Assembly: GCA_031278535.1 (NCBI GenBank)
Contig: JAITKH010000090.1
Coordinates: forward strand, 1-5,898
Length of the DNA stretch: 5,898 bases
Source of the DNA: Planctomycetota bacterium
GTDB taxonomy: Bacteria > Planctomycetota > SZUA-567
Reading direction: 5' to 3'
The notes beneath the pieces are model-generated. The model was not told where the DNA came from. It worked only from the letters and a program-made list of their open reading frames with translations, and ran no database searches. Of the stretch, positions 1-5,898 are shown piece by piece (the stretch's first letter is position 1; the number at the start of each line of letters is the position of its first letter). The position numbers and the translations under genes are program-made.

Positions 1-1524
1 CATGGCGGCCACCAGCTCGCTCACCGCGTTGTAGCCGCGCTTGGCCGCGTCGCGGCTGGATGTGGCGAGTTGGTTGGCCTGGCTCGCGTGCCCGGCGTTT
101 TCCTTGGCCTGCTGGTCGACATTGGTGATCGAACTGGCTATCTCCTCCAGGGCGGCGGCCGAGGTGAGTGCGCCTTGGGAAAGCGAATTCGAGGCATTCG
201 CCACGGAGTCCGCGCTGTTCGCCATGCGGTGAATGGCGAGGGTGACGCCCGAAAGCGTTTCATTGGAATTGCGCACCATGGTGGCGAGCGCCCGGCCGAG
301 CTGATCGGACTCGGATCGCAGGTTCACCCGCAGCGTATAGTCGCCGGTGGCCATGGCGTCGGCCAGGCGTATCTCGGTCCGATTCGAGTTGATCAGGCCC
401 TGGAGGGCGTGCGCCAACTGTCCCACTTCGTCCCGCATGGCGAGCGAGGAGGCGGGAACGTCGCTGGTCATGTCGCCGATGGCGAGGCGGGTCATCTGGG
501 CCGCCATGACCCGGATGGGCCGGCTAATGCGGACGGCCTGGGTGATGCCGAGCGCGATGGCCAGGATGATGCCGATGGCGGAAAAGACCGACATGTATCG
601 GAAGCGGCTGGCGGTTGCGGCAAGCGCCGTTTCCGATTCGCGGGCGGCGACGGCGGACGTTTCGCCGGCCGAGGCGATTTGGGCGCGCAACTCCTCGGTC
701 TTGCCGATCACCGTTTGGGAATCGGCGGTCAGCGTTTCAACCAGGTATTGCGACCGAATTTGGGACAGGAGAGCGCGCCGGATGGAGTTCGTGGTAAGCC
801 TGGTGATATGATTGTTCATTTCGTCCAGGATTTTTTCGCATTCGGCGCGGATTACGGAACCCTCGACGAAGGCGGTTTCGAAGGCGGTGCGGGAAGCGGC
901 GGCGAACAACGGCCCGCCCCGCACGAGATCACGGTTTAACTGTTCCATCTTTGCCATGTTTTGCATGAACTTGGAGTGGTTTTCCCGCCATGCGGTGAGT
1001 TTTTCCTCAATGGTCTCCCAGTTTATCTCCATATCCGATTCGACCATCAGCGCCGTGTAGGCTTCGGATGCGTTCCAGATGCCGGCCATGGCGGTGCTCA
1101 ACCGCGTCTTCTGGATTTCCAGTCCGGCGTTCTGGGTGGCGAAGTCCAGGTGGCGCATGGTAAGCAACAGGAACATGGCGAGCCGCGCCTCGTTGGCGTC
1201 GATAAGGGAATAGCGGATGTTCGCCAAGGCGAAGGTTCGGGGCAGGACCAAGTCCCGCATATCCCGGAAGGTGGCATTGGCAATCTGCTGAGTCTGTGAG
1301 ACCTGGTCCGTGGCCTCGCGGAAATTGGCCTGGATGCGGATATTGTCGGCCAGAGAGTCGTTGGCGGAGGCAATGAGTCGGGACAGGTGCTCCAGCGCCG
1401 AATTGTTGCGGTCGAGCGCCCGTCCGATCGACTGGAGCGACAGCACCCCGGCGATTCCGATGACCAGGGGAACCAGGGATATCGCCAGAAAAATTCCCGA
1501 TAGCTTGTAGGTAAGACTGACCAT
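1..1524 (-). CDS. Methyl-accepting chemotaxis protein with tandem HAMP modules (C-terminus beyond left edge)
   Basis: This is a membrane chemoreceptor that would pass ligand information to the CheA/CheW array. The minus strand is open without a stop from the ATG at 1524-1522 to position 1, giving 508 residues. The start is supported by GAGG (1530-1533) five bases upstream and a promoter further up. Residues about 8-30 form the first membrane helix. Residues 31-309 are a helix-rich, presumably periplasmic sensor region of about 280 residues, longer than a simple four-helix-bundle domain and perhaps of the helical bimodular type. Residues 310-331 are the second membrane helix. A HAMP domain follows (P336, G350-D351, D365-E-V-G-Q-L370), then a second HAMP-like module (G394-D395, S406-D-Q-L-G410). 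The signalling coiled coil starts near residue 430 and contains one match to the methylation-site pattern (A456-A457, E460-E461, S464-S465). The kinase-control hairpin tip lies beyond the edge. The family is clear; the ligand is unknown. Confidence 0.95.
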   Translation of the reverse strand, partial: MVSLTYKLSGIFLAISLVPLVIGIAGVLSLQSIGRALDRNNSALEHLSRLIASANDSLADNIRIQANFREATDQVSQTQQIANATFRDMRDLVLPRTFALANIRYSLIDANEARLAMFLLLTMRHLDFATQNAGLEIQKTRLSTAMAGIWNASEAYTALMVESDMEINWETIEEKLTAWRENHSKFMQNMAKMEQLNRDLVRGGPLFAAASRTAFETAFVEGSVIRAECEKILDEMNNHITRLTTNSIRRALLSQIRSQYLVETLTADSQTVIGKTEELRAQIASAGETSAVAARESETALAATASRFRYMSVFSAIGIILAIALGITQAVRISRPIRVMAAQMTRLAIGDMTSDVPASSLAMRDEVGQLAHALQGLINSNRTEIRLADAMATGDYTLRVNLRSESDQLGRALATMVRNSNETLSGVTLAIHRMANSADSVANASNSLSQGALTSAAALEEIASSITNVDQQAKENAGHASQANQLATSSRDAAKRGYNAVSELVAAM

Positions 1525-1599
1525 GGCGTCCTCGCTTCGATATGAGTACGTCAGTACGCTCCGGGCGCTCTGTCCGGCGTCATAGCTCAAGATTGTCCA

Positions 1600-1628
1600 A
1601 TTCTATCCCGTTTGCCCGCCCGAGTCAA
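1600..1628 (-). promoter_or_regulatory. Sigma70-type promoter of the chemoreceptor gene
   Basis: On the minus strand a TTGACT box (1623-1628) and a TAGAAT box (1600-1605) are separated by exactly 17 bases; each matches the consensus at five of six positions. A start site would fall near 1593, leaving a leader of about 70 bases before the ATG at 1524. The leader contains the direct repeat AGTACG at 1545-1550 and 1553-1558 (plus strand). No flagellar sigma28-type promoter is apparent here, so housekeeping transcription is the simplest reading. The boxes are seen directly; activity is inferred. Confidence 0.6.
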
Positions 1629-1998
1629 GGACCGGCGCCCGACATGTGTTCGCCGCGGCCTGAAGCACCGACAAAAGCGTCCGCGCCGCCGGAAGCCCCC
1701 GGGGCTGCGTCTCCCGCCCCGGCGTCGCCGCCGGATCAATAAGGTAAAAGGGGAAATCTGTGGAAGTTCGGCACTGATCAGGAAATGCCCGGCCAGGCGA
1801 TCACACGCATCCTGTTCCGCCAAGCCTCGCTCTTTGATGGAGACTTGGCGGAGAGCGCCCCCGATTCATCCGGTTCCGCCTCCGAGGACGTGAATTCCCC
1901 TTCGGCATCCGCAAGTTTCATCTTTTAGAGCACTGCGCCAATACCGATTGCCGATCGGCGGCGGCGCCGGGTTTTCGCCGGCCCCATTTCCGCATTTT
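1629..1998. other. Intergenic stretch without a convincing gene, rich in inverted repeats
   Basis: About 370 bases separate the uxaC stop from the chemoreceptor promoter. I see no gene I can defend. Two ORFs of 47 codons each lie almost on top of one another on opposite strands (plus 1785-1928, minus 1778-1921). Both have fairly GC-rich third positions, but neither has a well-spaced ribosome binding site or a recognisable product. Dyads include the 9-bp repeat at 1816-1852 (listed separately), AGCCCC/GGGGCT around 1700, the palindrome at 1950-1959, and GCCGG/CCGGC at 1966-1970 and 1978-1982, shortly after the uxaC stop. None is followed by a T run, so the end of the uxaC transcript may be Rho-dependent. 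The part from about 1640 to 1735 is especially GC-rich. Confidence 0.5.
1816..1852. repeat. Perfect 9-bp inverted repeat with a competing second pairing
   Basis: TCCGCCAAG (1816-1824) and CTTGGCGGA (1844-1852) are perfect reverse complements around a 19-base loop. Inside the loop, CGCTCT (1828-1833) can pair instead with AGAGCG (1852-1857) just outside the right arm, so two partly exclusive hairpins are possible. There is no T run on either side, so it is not a classical terminator. It lies about 150-180 bases past the uxaC stop and could be an mRNA 3'-end stabiliser, a protein-binding dyad or chance. The pairing is seen directly; the role is unknown. Confidence 0.55.
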
Positions 1999-3447
1999 CT
2001 ATCCCAGCTTGAAATATCGCTTGGCGTTCCGGTAACAGATGTCCCGCACCATGCCGCCCACCAGATCGAAATTGTCCGGAATCTCCCCCCGTTCCATTTC
2101 GGATCCCAGTTTCTGGCAGAGGATGCGGCGGAAATATTCGTGCCGCGGGTAAGACAGGAAACTCCGGGAATCGGTAAGCATCCCGACGAACGCCGGGAGG
2201 AGGCCCATGTTCCCGAGTGCGCCCATTTGTTTCAGGATTCCGTCCCGATGATCGTTATGCCACCAGGCGGTGCCGAACTGGATCTTGCCGGGAATATCGT
2301 TCCCCTTGGTCGCCCCTTCCCGGAAGTCCCTCTGGAAGGAACCGATGATGGAGGCTATAATATCGTCGTCTCTGGGGTTGAGCGTGTAGACGATGGTCCG
2401 TCCGAGTTTCCCCTCGCTGTCCAGTCGATCAAAAAGCGCAACCAGGGCATCGCCCAGGGGGGCGTCGCTCATCGAATCGAAGCCGGTGTCGGGGCCGAGA
2501 GCCCGGAATCCCGCCAGGTTGTTTCGACGCTTTGCGCCCAGGTGCAATTGGACTGTCCAATCGCTCTCGGCGTCCATGACCAGGAGATCGTGGAGCAGGG
2601 CCGATCGGTATCGTTCCAGATCGTCGCCTTCCAGGGATTTGCCGTTCCTGATCTTCTTGAAGGCGGCCTTGATGTGCGATTCCTTGTAGCGGACTGCATA
2701 CGGCCGCTCGATGCCGTAGTCGGAAAGGCGGCATCCGGCATCGCGAAAGAGATCGTGCCGGCTCCGCAGCGCCGCCAGCAGGGAATCGTAGCTCTTGATC
2801 CTGGCGCCGGCCGCCTTTTCCAGGCGATCCAGCCAGCGGTTGAGCGGTTCGGCCTCGTCCGCGGCCAGGGCCTTGTCCGGCCGCCATGCCGGAAAAACCT
2901 TGATTGGCCAGCCGCTTTCGGCCAGCCGGGCGTGTCGCTCCAGATCGTCGGCCGGATCGTCGGTGGTACAGGCGATTTCCACCCGGCTCCGTTCCATGAG
3001 GGAGCGGACGGAGAATTCCGGCCGCGCCAGAGCCTGGTTGCAGGCGTCGAAAATTCCGTCCGCCGATTTTTGGGAAAGCAATTCGTCGACACCGAAATAC
3101 CGCTTCAGTTCGAGATGCGTCCAATGATAAAGCGGATTGCCGATCAGCATGGGAACGGTCTTCGCCCAGGCCCGGAAGCGCTCGCGGTCGTCGGCCGGCT
3201 TTGGCCAGCCGGAAATCAGGGCTTCCGGAAAGCCGGCGCTCCGCATGGCCCGCCACTTATAGTGATCGCCATACAACCAAACCTGGGTGATGCTCGCGAA
3301 ATTGATGTTTTCCAGGATCTGGGCGATGGGGAGATGGGAATGGTAGTCGATGATCGGCGCGTCTGTGGCATATTCGTGGTAGAGGCGCTTCGCCGCCCGG
3401 CAGCCGAGCATGAAATCGTCGTGGATGAATCCTTGTTTTTTTGCCAT
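1999..3447 (-). CDS. uxaC: Uronate (glucuronate/galacturonate) isomerase
   Basis: UxaC (EC 5.3.1.12) interconverts D-glucuronate with D-fructuronate and D-galacturonate with D-tagaturonate in the cytoplasm, the first step of hexuronate breakdown. The predicted protein has 482 residues, close to the roughly 470 of the E. coli enzyme. Family hallmarks run throughout: the amidohydrolase-type metal motif H36-S-H38 within IIDYHSHLP, GDHYKWRAMR (60-69), CTTDDP (160-165), LGPDTGFDS (317-325), YTLNPRDDD (354-362), FGTAWWHND (391-399) and the C-terminal block MLTDSRSFLSY..RHEYFRR (423-441), ending in NAKRYFKLG. I chose the ATG at 3447 because GGGAG lies six bases upstream; an in-frame ATG at 3453 directly abuts that sequence and an upstream start at 3513 has no such support. 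It follows the alcohol dehydrogenase by 81 bases and is probably co-transcribed with it. No lesions are visible. Confidence 0.96.
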   Translation of the reverse strand: MAKKQGFIHDDFMLGCRAAKRLYHEYATDAPIIDYHSHLPIAQILENINFASITQVWLYGDHYKWRAMRSAGFPEALISGWPKPADDRERFRAWAKTVPMLIGNPLYHWTHLELKRYFGVDELLSQKSADGIFDACNQALARPEFSVRSLMERSRVEIACTTDDPADDLERHARLAESGWPIKVFPAWRPDKALAADEAEPLNRWLDRLEKAAGARIKSYDSLLAALRSRHDLFRDAGCRLSDYGIERPYAVRYKESHIKAAFKKIRNGKSLEGDDLERYRSALLHDLLVMDAESDWTVQLHLGAKRRNNLAGFRALGPDTGFDSMSDAPLGDALVALFDRLDSEGKLGRTIVYTLNPRDDDIIASIIGSFQRDFREGATKGNDIPGKIQFGTAWWHNDHRDGILKQMGALGNMGLLPAFVGMLTDSRSFLSYPRHEYFRRILCQKLGSEMERGEIPDNFDLVGGMVRDICYRNAKRYFKLG

Positions 3448-3453
3448 GGTCAT

Positions 3454-3458
3454 CTCCC
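3454..3458 (-). promoter_or_regulatory. Ribosome binding site deciding the uxaC start
   Basis: The minus strand reads GGGAG here, then ATGACC, then the ATG at 3447. The six-base spacing favours 3447 over the in-frame ATG at 3453, which touches the site. The first G of the site also forms the last pair of the hairpin at 3458-3475, so access may depend on RNA folding. Confidence 0.6.
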
Positions 3459-3475
3459 GCGCACTTGGCTGCGCG
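3458..3475 (-). promoter_or_regulatory. Small hairpin abutting the uxaC ribosome binding site
   Basis: CGCGCA (3458-3463) and TGCGCG (3470-3475) pair perfectly around a six-base loop. The element takes in the first base of the uxaC ribosome binding site and shares positions 3473-3475 with the 13-bp stem upstream, so both cannot form completely at once. Six GC-rich pairs with a small loop should be stable. The geometry suggests a switch or a stacked structure affecting uxaC translation, which is inference. Confidence 0.45.
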
Positions 3476-3511
3476 CCCTCTTTCCGCCCGATCAGCAAGG
3501 AAAGAGGGCGC
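3473..3511 (-). repeat. Perfect 13-bp intercistronic stem-loop
   Basis: The arms at 3473-3485 and 3499-3511 (GCGCCCTCTTTCC and its exact complement) pair over 13 bases with a 13-base loop. It sits between two genes of one apparent operon, 17 bases after the dehydrogenase stop and about 15 bases before the uxaC ribosome binding site. No T run follows on the minus strand, so it is not an obvious intrinsic terminator. Such intercistronic stems are known to stabilise upstream mRNA or mark processing sites; a protein-binding dyad is also possible. A chance perfect 13-bp dyad in an 81-base gap is unlikely. Confidence 0.75.
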
Positions 3512-3528
3512 ACAACGCGACCGAACGC

Positions 3529-4710
3529 CTACTTCGCCATCTGGTAAATCTTCTTCACGTCGGAGGAGTCCAGCTTGACGAACTGGCCGATCTTCCGCGT
3601 CCCGTTCCAGGAACATTTCGCGACCATCTCGTCGATCTGCTTTTCCGTCAAATCCTTGATGCCGAGTTCGGAAATGGTGACCGGCATCTTGATGGAACGG
3701 AAGAAATCCTCGATCCTGGCGATTCCCCGGAGGGCGGTCTCTTCGGGGTTGAAGTAATTCATCTCCACGCCCATTACCCGGACGGCGAACTGGGCGAAGC
3801 GGGCGATGTCCTGCTTGTACACGTACCGTGCCCAACTCGGCCAGACGGCGGAAAGGCCGGCTCCGTGCGCCACGTCGAACATGCCGGAAAGCTCGTGCTC
3901 GATTTGGTGGCTGGCGAAGTCGCCGGTACGGCCGGTGCCGGTCAGGCCGTTGTGGGAAAGGCTGCCGGCCCACATGATTTCGGCTCTGGCGTCGTAGTCG
4001 CGGGGATTGGCGAGAAGTTTTGGGGCGACTTCGAGAACGGTGAGGAGCAGGGACTCGGACATGCGGTCAATCAATTCCACCTGCCTGTCGTTGGTGAAAT
4101 AGCGCTCCAGGGTGTGCATGAGGATGTCCACCACTCCGCTCATGGTCTGGTATTCGGGAAGGGTGTACGTGAGTTCCGGGTTCATGATGGCGAATTTGGG
4201 CCTGGCGATGTCGTCGTTGTAGGAACGTTTGTGGCCGCCGTTCTCGTCGGTGACGACCGAGGAATAGGAGGTCTCGCTTCCGGCGGCGGCGATGGTAAGC
4301 ACACAGCCCACGGGTGCGCAGGCGATCGCCTTTCTTTTGGCAAGATAAAGATCCCAGACGTCGCCGTCGCCGGCGATGCCGTAGGCGATGCCCTTGGCCG
4401 AATCGATGGCGCTGCCGCCGCCTATCGCTAAAAGGAAATCGACGTTTTCCTTCTTGGCCAGCTGGATCCCTTCGCGCACCAGGGAGAGTCGGGGGTTCGG
4501 TTTCACGCCGCCGAGTTCCACATGGCCGATGCCGGCCCCGTCGAGGGATTTCAGGACCCGGTCCAGGACCCCGGACTTTTTGGCGCTGGCGCCGCCGTAA
4601 TGGACCAGGGCCTTCTTGTAGCCGAGAGCCTTGATTTCGGCTCCGGCCTGGGTTTCGGTATCCTTGCCGAAAATGACCTTGGTGGGGGCGTAATACACGA
4701 AATTGATCAT
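3529..4710 (-). CDS. Iron-dependent alcohol dehydrogenase of the butanol dehydrogenase/YqhD type
   Basis: This 393-residue protein belongs to the group III, iron-containing alcohol dehydrogenases, which reduce aldehydes or ketones with NAD(P)H; E. coli YqhD has 387 residues. The N-terminus NFVYYAPTKVIFG is typical of the BDH branch. The nucleotide-binding half contains HYGGASAKKSG (37-47) and GGGSAIDSAK (97-106). The four expected metal ligands are present as D195, H199, H268 and H282, with the D-x3-H and H-x13-H spacing of the family. The start at 4710 is supported by AGGAG (4719-4723) eight bases upstream; a longer in-frame reading to 4899 would run through the promoter. It is the first gene of a likely operon with uxaC. 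The substrate is not readable from sequence. Candidates are uronate-derived keto-acids or small aldehydes released by sugar breakdown, both by context only. Confidence 0.93.
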   Translation of the reverse strand: MINFVYYAPTKVIFGKDTETQAGAEIKALGYKKALVHYGGASAKKSGVLDRVLKSLDGAGIGHVELGGVKPNPRLSLVREGIQLAKKENVDFLLAIGGGSAIDSAKGIAYGIAGDGDVWDLYLAKRKAIACAPVGCVLTIAAAGSETSYSSVVTDENGGHKRSYNDDIARPKFAIMNPELTYTLPEYQTMSGVVDILMHTLERYFTNDRQVELIDRMSESLLLTVLEVAPKLLANPRDYDARAEIMWAGSLSHNGLTGTGRTGDFASHQIEHELSGMFDVAHGAGLSAVWPSWARYVYKQDIARFAQFAVRVMGVEMNYFNPEETALRGIARIEDFFRSIKMPVTISELGIKDLTEKQIDEMVAKCSWNGTRKIGQFVKLDSSDVKKIYQMAK

Positions 4711-4736
4711 GGTTTCCTCTCCTGAAAAAGCGATCG

Positions 4737-4754
4737 GCAGGGATACGACCCTGC
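4737..4754 (-). promoter_or_regulatory. Dyad in the leader of the dehydrogenase-uxaC operon
   Basis: GCAGGG (4737-4742) and CCCTGC (4749-4754) form a perfect 6-bp dyad with a six-base centre, lying about 20-37 bases downstream of the predicted transcription start. It is followed in the transcript by the palindrome CGATCG (4731-4736) and a run of five T (4725-4729) just before the ribosome binding site. As DNA it could be a repressor operator; as RNA, a short leader hairpin. The T run is seven bases past the stem, so a true attenuator is doubtful. Confidence 0.4.
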
Positions 4755-4780
4755 AAAAAGCGGGTGCGAGCCGAACCGGT

Positions 4781-4809
4781 ACTATAATCCGCCCTTTCAG
4801 TCCCCGCAA
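4781..4809 (-). promoter_or_regulatory. Sigma70-type promoter of the dehydrogenase-uxaC operon, with upstream A tracts
   Basis: On the minus strand TTGCGG (4804-4809) and TATAGT (4781-4786) are 17 bases apart. The -10 box matches at five of six positions and the -35 box at three. Directly upstream are two A runs of six and five bases, about 4812-4817 and 4824-4828, roughly one helical turn apart, as in an UP element that would compensate for the weak -35. Transcription would start near 4774, giving a leader of about 64 bases that carries the dyad at 4737-4754. Confidence 0.55.
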
Positions 4810-4923
4810 TCTTTTTTCGCCGTCTTTTTGCCGTCCGGCCAGGACGTGCGGATGAAAATCTTCGGGAAAACCGTCTTGTTCCGGAAGAGGAAGCCGCAAA
4901 CCGGCCGGGAAAAAGAGCTTCGC

Positions 4924-4941
4924 AAAAGGCGGCTCGGCCGC
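4924..4941 (-). terminator. Possible weak intrinsic terminator after the thrC-like gene
   Basis: On the minus strand GCGGC (4937-4941) and GCCGC (4929-4933) form a five-pair GC stem with a three-base loop, followed by CTTTT (4924-4928). It begins about 30 bases past the thrC-like stop at 4972. The stem and T run are short, so termination would be weak, but position and orientation fit separation from the next operon. Confidence 0.35.
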
Positions 4942-4971
4942 GGTCTGGATGCACCAACCGATGAAGAACGG

Positions 4972-5898
4972 TCACGTCTTCACGGCTTGCTTCAGACCGT
5001 GTCCGGTCAGCATGCAGACAGTCAGTGCATCGGCGGGAAGGCGGCCGGAGGCGCGCAGCTTTTTGTATGCGCCCAGGCCGACGGCCCAGCCTCCGGAGCG
5101 GCGGACGACGCCCAGCGTGTAGGTGCCGTCGCCGGCATAGCCGATAAGCGGATCGGATATGCCCCTTTGTCGAAGGTTTCGACGATTGGGGCGCAACTTG
5201 CCGCCTGGACAGCGATCATTTTAGGCAGGGTTCGCGTTTTTCTCTGCCGGAGCAATTCCTCGAATCCCTTCATGACTCCTACCACCAGCGGTCCGGATCC
5301 GGTGGGGACGAGTATCGCTTTTGGAACCTGCCCCAACTGCTCCAGCAGCTCGAAGGCGATCATCTTGTCGCCTTCAAGGTTATACGGGTTGAGGAAGGTG
5401 GAAGTGGTATTGACATAGTCCTTTTCCCGGGCTATTTCCTTCGCCTTGCGGTAGCTGTCGCTGAAGGCGCCGTCAATCAGGAGCAGTTCCGCCCCGTGCG
5501 CCCGGGCTTGCGCCGCCTTAGACCGGGAGGTGTGGCTGGGTATGCAGACGATACATGGCAGGCCAGCCCTGGCGGCGTAGGCGGCGGTCGCGGACGGGGA
5601 GTTGCCGCTCGACGGAACGACAATGCCTCGCGCGCCCATCTGTCTGGCGACGGAAACGGAGACGGAAACGCCCCGATCCTTGAACGAACCGGTCGGGTTC
5701 AGGTGTTCCAGCTTGTAGGCGAGCGCCGGGCCGTACAATTTCGACCTGATGATCGGCGTATTGCCTTCCCCGAGGCTGACGATGTTGACGTCGTCCACCG
5801 GTGGCAGAGCGTTCCGGTAGCGCCAGGTTCCGGGTCGGGACGGATCGGGCTCGCGTTCGAGATCCACATCGAGAATGCCGCCGCAGGAAGGGCAGGCG
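4972..5898 (-). pseudogene. thrC: Threonine synthase-like PLP enzyme gene, frameshifted and internally deleted (5' end beyond right edge)
   Basis: Threonine synthase converts O-phosphohomoserine to threonine. The reading frame enters from the right with ACPSCGG, the second half of the N-terminal zinc ribbon found in one ThrC subtype. Conserved blocks follow: LGEGNTP, the PLP lysine in NPTGSFKDRG (codon 5679-5681), the phosphate-contact region SSGNSPSATAAYAARAG, NPYNLEGDK and PTGSGPLVVG. Near 5160-5165 this frame stops looking like ThrC and runs on to a stop at 5022. The next frame takes up the family sequence at GISDPLIGYAGDGTYTLGVV and ends naturally with VCMLTGHGLKQ and a TGA at 4972. By memory of the family, about 10-15 residues are missing at the frame change. 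A second segment of about 25-30 residues is missing near 5070-5080, between GGWAVGL and AYKKLRASGRL, including the helix and the EPA-type motif that contacts PLP. The product is very unlikely to be active. A sequencing or assembly fault cannot be excluded. Confidence 0.85.

Noticed and set aside
70..939. A 289-codon open frame on the plus strand
   Set aside because: It is antisense to the chemoreceptor; its product is a glycine- and arginine-rich low-complexity sequence without motifs, as expected of a shadow frame.
1587..1823. A 78-codon minus-strand ORF in the spacer before the chemoreceptor
   Set aside because: It runs through the strong TTGACT/TAGAAT promoter, its product is an arginine-rich run without recognisable features, and no good ribosome binding site precedes it.
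3448..3513. An N-terminal extension of uxaC to 3513
   Set aside because: The extra residues come from the 13-bp stem-loop and have no family similarity, and the ribosome binding site at 3454-3458 supports the start at 3447.
1948..4431. An 827-codon open frame on the plus strand
   Set aside because: It lies antisense to both uxaC and the alcohol dehydrogenase and crosses the gap between them. Both minus-strand genes have full family motifs and ribosome binding sites, while the plus-strand product shows no recognisable domain. Long antisense frames are common in GC-rich DNA.
4737..4754. The leader dyad as a classical attenuator
   Set aside because: The stem has only six pairs and the T run starts seven bases after it rather than immediately, so I kept it as a dyad of unknown role.
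4711..4899. An N-terminal extension of the alcohol dehydrogenase to 4899
   Set aside because: It would translate through the predicted promoter and leader, and the family N-terminus begins at the ATG at 4710 with a well-spaced AGGAG.
1..5898. CRISPR array, tRNA or rRNA gene, insertion sequence or toxin-antitoxin pair
   Set aside because: I saw no regularly spaced direct repeats, no tRNA cloverleaf or rRNA sequence, no transposase-like frame and no pair of small overlapping genes with recognisable products on either strand.

Overview
The window is a roughly 60% GC bacterial segment in which every gene I can support lies on the minus strand. Reading in the direction of transcription (right to left), the order is: a damaged threonine-synthase gene entering from the right edge; a weak terminator; a sigma70-type promoter driving a two-gene unit of an iron-dependent alcohol dehydrogenase and uronate isomerase (uxaC); a spacer of about 470 bases with its own promoter; and a methyl-accepting chemotaxis protein that runs off the left edge. 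The chemoreceptor has two membrane helices around a periplasmic domain, which suggests a motile, Gram-negative-type bacterium. The uronate isomerase suggests growth on pectin- or glucuronide-derived sugars. I cannot name the phylum from this sequence.

Region by region. Positions 1-1524 encode the first 508 residues of a chemoreceptor with an all-helical sensor domain of about 280 residues, two consecutive HAMP-like modules and the start of the signalling coiled coil. Positions 1525-1998 hold its promoter and leader, plus about 370 bases with no convincing gene but several inverted repeats. Positions 1999-3447 are uxaC. Positions 3448-3528 are a short intercistronic gap dominated by a perfect 13-bp stem-loop and an overlapping second hairpin next to the uxaC ribosome binding site. 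Positions 3529-4710 are the alcohol dehydrogenase. Positions 4711-4971 hold its promoter, a leader dyad and the terminator of the gene upstream. Positions 4972-5898 are a thrC-like gene carrying what look like two deletions, one of which shifts the frame.

How the genes may work together. UxaC converts D-glucuronate to D-fructuronate and D-galacturonate to D-tagaturonate. The next step in the classical pathway is an NADH-dependent reduction by UxuB or UxaB, neither of which is seen here. The co-transcribed dehydrogenase could therefore supply a reductase activity for this pathway, or handle aldehydes arising from it; this is inference. The structured gap between the two genes looks suited to setting their relative expression. 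The chemoreceptor has its own promoter, and its ligand cannot be read from the sequence. I did not find a clear novel multi-gene system. The most interesting points are the intercistronic RNA structure, the dehydrogenase-isomerase pairing and the decay of the threonine-synthase gene.
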